Below, one piece after another: positions 58,269 to 64,000 of a stretch of DNA of 64,000 nt (positions are counted from its first letter, which is position 1; each line of letters opens with the position of its first letter). The stretch lies in assembly GCF_000384315.1 (NCBI RefSeq), contig NZ_ARVW01000001.1, positions 6,200,157 through 6,264,156 on the forward strand. The letters run 5' to 3'. The DNA is from Amycolatopsis nigrescens CSC17Ta-90 (GTDB lineage: Bacteria; Actinomycetota; Actinomycetes; Mycobacteriales; Pseudonocardiaceae). Position numbers and translations under genes: made by a program. The notes beneath the pieces are model-generated. The model saw only the letters and a list, made by a program, of their open reading frames with translations, made no database searches and was not told the DNA's origin.

Positions 58269-58290
58269 AATAGTAGGAAGTCCTAGTATT
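58269..58290. promoter_or_regulatory. candidate operator upstream of IcmF
   Basis: AATAGTAGGAAGTCCTAGTATT is a 22-bp nearly perfect palindrome (inner arms TAGGA/TCCTA around AG; one mismatched pair). It lies between the divergent antitoxin and mutase genes and directly abuts the mutase ribosome-binding site (TTGGAGGG), where a bound repressor would block expression. Confidence 0.6.
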
Positions 58291-58298
58291 TTGGAGGG

Positions 58299-61200
58299 AT
58301 GGAGACCGCACTGCACCGCCCGGTGAACCCGGTTCGATTCGTGACCGCGGCCAGCCTCTTCGACGGGCACGACGCGTCGATCAACATCATGCGCCGGATC
58401 CTGCAGTCGCAGGGGGCCGAGGTGGTGCATCTGGGGCACAACCGCTCGGTGGACGAGGTGGTCACGGCGGCCATCTCGGAGGACGTGCAGGGCGTCGCGA
58501 TCAGCGCGTACCAGGGCGGGCACGTCGAGTACTTCAGCTACCTGGTGGAGCTGCTGGCCGAGCGCGGTGCCGGGCACATCAAGGTCTTCGGCGGCGGTGG
58601 CGGGGTCATCGTGCGCGAGGAGATCGACCTGCTGCACTCCAGGGGAGTCGCGAAGATCTTCTCGCCGGAGGACGGCTACGAGATGGGCCTGCCGGGCATG
58701 ATCAACTCGATGATCAGGGCCTGCGACGTAGACCTCGCCGAGCAGCCGCCGAGCTCGGTGGACAAGCTGCTCTCCGGGGACGTGCCGGCGCTGTCCAGGG
58801 TGATCACCCAGCTGCAGCGCGAGACGCTGCCGCCGGACTGGCTGGCCGCGATCACCGACGCGGCCAAGGCCCGCACGGTGCCGGTACTGGGCATCACCGG
58901 CACCGGTGGTTCCGGGAAGTCCTCGCTCACCGACGAGCTGATCCGCCGGTTCCGCCTCGACCAGGAGGACAAGCTGCGGATCGCGGTGCTGGCGGTGGAC
59001 CCGTCCCGGCGCAAGGGTGGCGGCGCGCTGCTCGGCGACCGGATCCGGATGAACTGCCTCGGCAGTGGGCTTTCCGGCGGCTCTGCAGGCTCGGGCGCCG
59101 GGCCGGTGTTCTTCCGCTCGCTGGCGACCAGGACGGCCAGCGGCGAGATCCCAGCCGGGCTCAGCGAATCGGTGCTGGCCTGCAAGGCCGCCGGCTACGA
59201 CCTGGTGATCGTGGAGACGCCCGGGATCGGCCAGGGCGACGCGGGCATCGTCGACTACGTGGACCACTCGCTGTACGTGATGACGCCCGAGTTCGGCGCC
59301 GCGTCCCAGCTGGAGAAGATCGACATGCTCGACTTCGCGGACGCGGTCGCCATCAACAAGTTCGAGCGCCGCGGCGCCGAGGACGCCCGCCGAGATGTGG
59401 CGCGGCAGCTGGTGCGCAACCGCGAGGCGTTCGGCTCCGCGCCGGAGGACATGCCGGTTTTCGGCACCAGCGCGGCGAAGTTCAACGACGACGGGGTCAC
59501 CGCGCTCTACCAGCACCTGCGCGAGGCACTGGCCGAGCGCGGGCTGTCGGTCTCCGCCGGGATGCTGCCGGAGGTGGCGGGCAAGGTCTCCACCGACGCC
59601 AGCACGATCATCCCGCCGTCGCGGACGCGCTATCTCTCCGATGTGGCCGAAACCGTGCGCGGTTACCACCAGCGCACCCGCGAGCTGGCTGCCGCGGTGC
59701 GCAGGCGTGCGCAGCTGTCCGTTGCCAAGGACGCGTTGGCCGCGGACGGCGCGGACACCGGGCCGATCACGCGGCTGCTCTCCGCCGCCGAGGATGCGGT
59801 GGACCCCGACGCCGGCAAGCTGCTCGAGAGCTGGCCCGAGCTCGCCGAGTCCTACCGCGCCGACGAGCTGGTGGTGAAGATCCGGGACAAGGAGCTGCAC
59901 ACCCAGCTCTGGCGCGAGACGCTGTCCGGCAGCCGGATCCCGCGGGTGGCGCTGCCGCGCTACGAGGACCCCGGCGAGCTGCTGTCCTTCCTCCGCCGCG
60001 AGCACCTGCCCGGATATTTCCCTTACACCGCGGGCGTTTTCCCGTTCAAGCGGGAGGGCGAGGACCCGGCGCGGATGTTCGCCGGTGAGGGCGACGCCTT
60101 CCGCACCAACCGGCGGTTCAAGTATCTGTCCTCGGACTCCGACGCCAAGCGGCTGTCCACCGCCTTCGACTCGGTGACGCTGTACGGGCACGACCCGGAC
60201 ACCCGGCCGGACATCTACGGCAAGGTCGGCACCTCCGGGGTTTCCATCGCCACCCTCGAGGACATGAAGGCCCTTTACGACGGTTTCGACCTGACCGCGC
60301 CGAGCACCTCGGTTTCGATGACCATCAACGGCCCGGCGCCCACCATTCTGGCCTTCTTCCTGAACACCGCGATCGACCAGCGTTTCGCCGCCTTCGAGGA
60401 CGAGCACGGCCGCAAGCCCTCCGAGCAGGAAGCCGCCGAGCTGCGGGAATGGACGCTGCGCAACGTCCGCGGCACCGTGCAGGCCGACATTCTCAAGGAG
60501 GACCAGGGGCAGAACACCTGCATCTTCTCCACCGAGTTCTCGCTGCGCATGATGGCCGATATCCAGGAATGGTTCATCGAGCACGGGGTGCGCAACTTCT
60601 ACTCCGTCTCCATTTCCGGTTACCACATCGCCGAGGCGGGCGCGAACCCCATTTCCCAGCTGGCCTTCACGTTGGCCAACGGGTTCACCTACGTCGAGTC
60701 CTATCTCGCGCGCGGGATGGACATCGACGATTTCGCGCCGAACCTGTCCTTCTTCTTCTCCAACGGAATGGACGCGGAGTACTCGGTGCTCGGCCGGGTG
60801 GCAAGGCGGATCTGGGCGGTCGCGATGCGCGAGCGCTACGGCGCGAACGAGCGGTCCCAGAAGCTGAAGTACCACGTGCAGACCTCGGGCCGGTCGCTGC
60901 ACGCGCAGGAGATGAGCTTCAACGACATCAGGACCACCCTGCAGGCCCTGTGCGCCCTGTACGACAATGCGAACTCCTTGCACACCAACGCTTTCGACGA
61001 GGCGATCACCACGCCCAGCGTGAGCTCGGTGCGGCGCGCGATGGCCATCCAGATGATCATCAACAAGGAGTGGGGCCTGTCCAAGAACGAGAACCCGTTG
61101 CAGGGCTCGTTCATCATCGACGAGCTGACCGACCTGGTGGAGGAGGCCGTGCTCACCGAGTTCGACCGGATCGCCGAGCGCGGCGGGGTGCTCGGCGCGA

Positions 61201-61568
61201 TGGAGACCGGTTACCAGCGCGGCAAGATCCAGGACGAGTCGATCCTCTACGAGCGGCTCAAGCACGACGGCTCGCTGCCGATCGTCGGGGTGAACACCTT
61301 CCGCAACCCGAACCCGGACGAGAGCGAGTTCGAGGTCGAACTGGCAAGGGCGACCGAGGACGAGAAGAAGTCCCAGCTCGACCGGCTTTCGGACTTCCAG
61401 CACCGGCATGCCGAGGACGGCGAGCAGGCGATGCGCGCGCTGCGGGAGGCGGCGACCAGGGGCGACAACCTGTTCGGCGCGCTGATGGCGGCGTCCAGGG
61501 TGTGCTCGCTCGGCCAGATCACCGAGGCGTTCTTCGAGGTGGGCGGGCAGTACCGGCGCAATGTGTGA
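58299..61568 (+). CDS. icmF: fused isobutyryl-CoA mutase with GTPase domain
   Basis: This 1089-residue coenzyme-B12 enzyme interconverts isobutyryl-CoA and n-butyryl-CoA. Domains in order: B12-binding (about residues 10-150, with the cobalt-ligand His H24 in 'LFDGHDASINI'), a MeaI/ArgK-type GTPase chaperone domain (about 195-420, P-loop 'GITGTGGSGKSS' at 198-209), and the mutase TIM barrel (about 540-1089). The three-domain fusion and size are diagnostic of IcmF. The ATG follows GGAGGG. It links valine and branched fatty-acid breakdown to butyryl-CoA. A close relative could act on pivalyl- or isovaleryl-CoA, so the exact substrate is an inference. Confidence 0.95.
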   Translation: METALHRPVNPVRFVTAASLFDGHDASINIMRRILQSQGAEVVHLGHNRSVDEVVTAAISEDVQGVAISAYQGGHVEYFSYLVELLAERGAGHIKVFGGGGGVIVREEIDLLHSRGVAKIFSPEDGYEMGLPGMINSMIRACDVDLAEQPPSSVDKLLSGDVPALSRVITQLQRETLPPDWLAAITDAAKARTVPVLGITGTGGSGKSSLTDELIRRFRLDQEDKLRIAVLAVDPSRRKGGGALLGDRIRMNCLGSGLSGGSAGSGAGPVFFRSLATRTASGEIPAGLSESVLACKAAGYDLVIVETPGIGQGDAGIVDYVDHSLYVMTPEFGAASQLEKIDMLDFADAVAINKFERRGAEDARRDVARQLVRNREAFGSAPEDMPVFGTSAAKFNDDGVTALYQHLREALAERGLSVSAGMLPEVAGKVSTDASTIIPPSRTRYLSDVAETVRGYHQRTRELAAAVRRRAQLSVAKDALAADGADTGPITRLLSAAEDAVDPDAGKLLESWPELAESYRADELVVKIRDKELHTQLWRETLSGSRIPRVALPRYEDPGELLSFLRREHLPGYFPYTAGVFPFKREGEDPARMFAGEGDAFRTNRRFKYLSSDSDAKRLSTAFDSVTLYGHDPDTRPDIYGKVGTSGVSIATLEDMKALYDGFDLTAPSTSVSMTINGPAPTILAFFLNTAIDQRFAAFEDEHGRKPSEQEAAELREWTLRNVRGTVQADILKEDQGQNTCIFSTEFSLRMMADIQEWFIEHGVRNFYSVSISGYHIAEAGANPISQLAFTLANGFTYVESYLARGMDIDDFAPNLSFFFSNGMDAEYSVLGRVARRIWAVAMRERYGANERSQKLKYHVQTSGRSLHAQEMSFNDIRTTLQALCALYDNANSLHTNAFDEAITTPSVSSVRRAMAIQMIINKEWGLSKNENPLQGSFIIDELTDLVEEAVLTEFDRIAERGGVLGAMETGYQRGKIQDESILYERLKHDGSLPIVGVNTFRNPNPDESEFEVELARATEDEKKSQLDRLSDFQHRHAEDGEQAMRALREAATRGDNLFGALMAASRVCSLGQITEAFFEVGGQYRRNV

Positions 61569-61632
61569 CAAGCACACCAACTCCACGGTGTGACCGGGAA
61601 TACCCGGCCGGGCCGGCCGGTTGGTGCGGATC

Positions 61633-62466
61633 ATGAGAATCGGTATCTCCACTTTCGTGACCGACGACGGCATCAACCCGGCGGTGCTCGGCCGGGCGCT
61701 GGAGGAGCGGGGCTTCGACTCGTTCTTCGTGGCCGAGCACTCCCACATCCCCACCAGCAGGGAGAGCCCCTACCCGATGGGCGGTGAGCTGCCCCGGCCC
61801 TACTTCCACTCGGTGGACCCGTTCGTGGCGCTCGGCGCGGTGGCCGGGGTGACTTCGACGCTGCGCCTCGGCACCGGGATCACCCTGCTGATCCAGCGCG
61901 ACGTGATCCACGCCGCGAACGAGGTGGCCAGCCTGGACCTCATTTCCGGCGGGCGGGTCGACTTCGGCGTCGGCGTCGGCTGGAACCGCGAGGAGATGCG
62001 CAACCACGGCACCGACCCGACCACCCGCGGTGCGCTGCTGGACGAGCAGATCGAGGCGCTGAAGGAGATCTGGACCAAGGACGAGGCGGAATACCACGGC
62101 AAGCACGTGGACTTCGACCCGATCTTCGCCTGGCCGAAGCCGGTGCAGGAGCCGCACCCGCCGATCTACATCGGTGGCAACAGCCCCGCCGCGCTGGCCA
62201 GGGTGGCCCGGCACTCCGCGATCTGGTTCCCCAACGCCGCGCCCGACGGTGAAGGGGCGCAGGAACAGCTGAAGATGCTGGCTGAGCACGTCGGGCCGGA
62301 CGCGAAGATCTTCCCGACCACGACGAACCCGAACGCCGCCGACGTGCTGGACACCTTCGCCGAGGCCGGGGTCGAGCGGCTGGCGCTGGGGTTCGCCCCG
62401 CAGCCGGAGGCGGAGAGCCTGCGGGCGCTGGACCAGCTCGTCCCGGTCGTGGAGCGGTACCGCTAG
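61633..62466 (+). CDS. LLM-class F420-dependent oxidoreductase, paralogue 1
   Basis: This 277-residue luciferase-like flavin enzyme probably uses coenzyme F420. It opens 'MRIGISTFVTDDG' and shows 'LALGAVAGVTSTLRLGTGI' style strand, 'SLDLISGGRVDFGVGVGWNR', in part, near 103 and 'PKPVQEPHPPIYIGGNSP' near 168. ATG at 61633 was chosen; a TTG four codons upstream is possible. It is followed 43 bases later by a close paralogue. Its C-terminal third, after residue 185, diverges strongly from that paralogue, suggesting a different substrate. It lies 64 bases after icmF, and co-transcription is possible. Confidence 0.88.
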   Translation: MRIGISTFVTDDGINPAVLGRALEERGFDSFFVAEHSHIPTSRESPYPMGGELPRPYFHSVDPFVALGAVAGVTSTLRLGTGITLLIQRDVIHAANEVASLDLISGGRVDFGVGVGWNREEMRNHGTDPTTRGALLDEQIEALKEIWTKDEAEYHGKHVDFDPIFAWPKPVQEPHPPIYIGGNSPAALARVARHSAIWFPNAAPDGEGAQEQLKMLAEHVGPDAKIFPTTTNPNAADVLDTFAEAGVERLALGFAPQPEAESLRALDQLVPVVERYR

Positions 62467-62509
62467 CAACCGGGAATGCGGATGCCCGTCGGCCGTGTTC
62501 GAGCTTGAT

Positions 62510-63340
62510 ATGAAGTTCGGCATTTCGACGTTCGTGACCGATGAAGGCATCCGTCCGGGAGTGCTCGGCAAGGCGCTGGAAGAGCGGGGTTTCGACTCGC
62601 TCTTCATCGCCGAGCACTCCCACATCCCGGTGAGCAGGCAGAGCCCGTACTCCGGCGGGGGCGAGTTGCCGCGCTACTACTACCGCACGCTCGACCCGTT
62701 CGTGACGCTCACCGCGGTCGCGGCCATCACCTCGAACCTCCGGCTGGGCACCGGGATCGCACTGCAGATCCAGCGTGACCTGATCCACACCGCGAACGAG
62801 GTGGCCAGCCTGGACCTGATTTCCGGCGGGCGGGTCGACTTCGGGGTCGGCGTCGGCTGGAACTTCGAGGAGATGCGCAACCACGGCACCGACCCGCGCA
62901 CCCGGGGCGCCCTGCTGAATGAGCAGCTGGCCGCGTTGAAGGAGATCTGGACCAAGGACGAGGCGGAATACCACGGCAAGCAGGTGGACTTCGACCCGAT
63001 CTTCCTCTGGCCGAAGCCGGTGCAGCGGCCGCATCCGCCGATCTACGTCGGCGGCGAGAGCAAGGCCGCGCTCGACCGGCTGGCGAAGCACGGCGACGGC
63101 TGGCTGCCGCGCGCGCAGACCTCGCCGGACGAGCTGCGCCGAGTCCGGGAGTGGCTGGCCGAGCAGGGCCGCGACCGCGTGCCCTTCGCCATTTTCGGCG
63201 CGGGACGTGACCGCGACACGCTGAACGGCTACCTCGAGGCCGAGGTCGACCAGGTCACCTTCCTGCTCGCGACCCAGCCGGAGGCCGAGACGTTGCGCGA
63301 GCTGGACGAGCTCGCCGCGCTGGCTGACGGGCACCGTTGA
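62510..63340 (+). CDS. LLM-class F420-dependent oxidoreductase, paralogue 2
   Basis: This 276-residue enzyme parallels its upstream neighbour over residues 1-185 ('MKFGISTFVTDEGIRPGVLG', 'AEHSHIPVSRQSPYSGGGEL', 'WTKDEAEYHGKQVDFDP'), then continues with the family's more usual end ('LAKHGDGWLPRAQTSPDEL'). The pair is a tandem duplication. The GTG 15 bases upstream is an alternative start, but the ATG aligns with the paralogue's start. Substrates are unknown; related LLM enzymes reduce or oxidise diverse ring compounds. Confidence 0.88.
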   Translation: MKFGISTFVTDEGIRPGVLGKALEERGFDSLFIAEHSHIPVSRQSPYSGGGELPRYYYRTLDPFVTLTAVAAITSNLRLGTGIALQIQRDLIHTANEVASLDLISGGRVDFGVGVGWNFEEMRNHGTDPRTRGALLNEQLAALKEIWTKDEAEYHGKQVDFDPIFLWPKPVQRPHPPIYVGGESKAALDRLAKHGDGWLPRAQTSPDELRRVREWLAEQGRDRVPFAIFGAGRDRDTLNGYLEAEVDQVTFLLATQPEAETLRELDELAALADGHR

Positions 63341-63404
63341 CCGGGGTAGGTTTGGCCGTGAAGCCGGAAGATCAGCAGAACAGGGGAGAAGGGTTGATGA
63401 GCTC

Positions 63405-64000
63405 GTGAGCGATGTTCAGATCGGCATGGCTGCGGCCTTGGAGCAGTTCTCGCCGAGGGAGTCCATTGAGCTGGCCGCGCTGGCCGAGCAGCACGGATTC
63501 CGAGGGCAGATGGCTGCGGACCACTTCCAGCCGTGGGTGCCCGCGCAGGGGGAGGCGTCGTTCGTCTGGAGTGTGCTGGCGTCGCTCGCCGAGAACACCA
63601 CCGGTGACCTCGGGCCGGGGGTGACCTGCCCGTCGTTCCGGCTGCACCCGGCGATGGTGGCGCAGGCCGCGGCCACCCTGGAGGCCACCTACCCCGGCCG
63701 CACCTGGCTGGGCATCGGCTCCGGGGAGGCGCTCAACGAGCACATCATCGGCGGCTACTGGCCGGAGGCGCCGGAGCGGGTGCGGCGGATGTTCGAGGCG
63801 CTGGAGATCATCAACAAGCTGTTCAGCGGCAAGGACGTCAAGCACAGCGGCGAGTTCTTCAAGCTGCACACCACCAGGCTGTGGACGCTGCCGGACGGCC
63901 CGCCGCCGCCGATCTACATCGCCTCGGCCGGGCCGTACACCTCGCGCAAGACCGGCGAGCTGGCGGACGGGCTGATCACGCCGGGTGCGTCGCTGGAGAA
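63405..64000 (+). CDS. F420-dependent oxidoreductase, G6PDH-like family (3' end outside window)
   Basis: This frame runs from GTG 63405 to the window edge, so the C-terminus is missing. The visible 198 residues show the family pattern 'LEQFSPRESIELAALAEQHG', 'AADHFQPWVPAQGEASFVWS', 'AATLEATYPGRTWLGIGSGE' and 'PPPPIYIASAGPYTSRKTGE'. This is the G6PDH-like branch of LLM proteins, distinct from the two upstream paralogues. An earlier ATG (63397) runs into a stop after three codons, so GTG is the only reasonable start. Whether it oxidises glucose-6-phosphate or another substrate is unknown. Confidence 0.82.
   Translation, partial: MSDVQIGMAAALEQFSPRESIELAALAEQHGFRGQMAADHFQPWVPAQGEASFVWSVLASLAENTTGDLGPGVTCPSFRLHPAMVAQAAATLEATYPGRTWLGIGSGEALNEHIIGGYWPEAPERVRRMFEALEIINKLFSGKDVKHSGEFFKLHTTRLWTLPDGPPPPIYIASAGPYTSRKTGELADGLITPGASLE

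Noticed and set aside
57843..61754. A minus-strand frame of 1303 codons opposite icmF
   Set aside because: Its upstream part is the antisense of icmF, with His/Val/Gly-rich composition typical of GC-rich shadows. Only the last 108 codons (58166-57843) are real, as the antitoxin gene.

Overview
The window is high-GC actinomycete chromosome, most like a Pseudonocardiaceae genome such as Amycolatopsis (inferred from gene content, not from a database search). Supporting signs are an Mce transport operon, ESX-type secretion domains, a conservon (cvnABCD), an XRE/DUF397 pair, a pyrophosphate-type phosphofructokinase, F420-dependent LLM oxidoreductases, many GTG starts and many 4-base stop/start overlaps. 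The genes look chromosomal and mostly housekeeping. No rRNA, tRNA, CRISPR array, prophage or insertion sequence was seen.

Layout. 1-5.7 kb: the distal half of an mce operon (mceC, cut by the window edge, then mceD, mceE, mceF and two Mce-associated membrane proteins), followed by a truncated S15/CocE-like hydrolase remnant with a surprisingly elaborate upstream region. 6.5-9.1 kb: a minus-strand cassette of two peptidoglycan hydrolases fused to ESX/EspC-like helical domains plus two YbaB/EbfC-like proteins. 9.2-25 kb: a block recalling the mycobacterial Rv2187-Rv2179c neighbourhood (FadD15-type acyl-CoA synthetase, two SRPBCC proteins, ArsA-like ATPase, acyltransferase, 3'-5' exoribonuclease), with phosphoesterase, ROK kinase and Nudix genes, a secreted multidomain chitinase, a GCS2 ligase, DAHP synthase and PPi-phosphofructokinase added. 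25-33 kb: an atypical HAL-family lyase, a second GH18 chitinase, pyruvate kinase, thioesterase II and a PBP4-type carboxypeptidase. 33-41 kb: XRE/DUF397 pair, large LuxR-family ATPase, succinate-semialdehyde dehydrogenase, TetR. 41-46.7 kb: acyl-CoA dehydrogenase, CoA-transferase/racemase, small membrane proteins, lytic transglycosylase. 46.7-51 kb: a polyamine operon (ornithine decarboxylase-like, AdoMet decarboxylase, spermidine synthase) and an acetate-type symporter with its DUF485 partner. 52-57.4 kb: a complete conservon. 57.4-64 kb: VapBC-like pair, fused acyl-CoA mutase IcmF and three LLM-class flavin oxidoreductases, the last cut by the window edge.

How the parts fit. Both chitinases carry paired TGGTCTAGACCA-type boxes upstream, so they probably form one DasR-type amino-sugar regulon. 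Convergent gene ends are repeatedly closed by long hairpins; three share nearly the same stem, which looks like a dispersed terminator-repeat family. The DAHP synthase is preceded by a short reading frame with four aromatic codons in a row (YFWF), a likely attenuation leader. Fatty-acid and branched-chain metabolism recurs (Mce, FadD, TesB, acyl-CoA dehydrogenase, CaiB-type, IcmF).

Most worth following up: the aromatic leader peptide, the hairpin repeat family, the duplicated motif block in the conservon kinase tail, the altered MIO triad of the HAL-like lyase, the mirror-image hydrolase/ESX fusions, the 11-bp phased repeats near 6.25 kb, and several strong palindromes beside regulators and metabolic genes.
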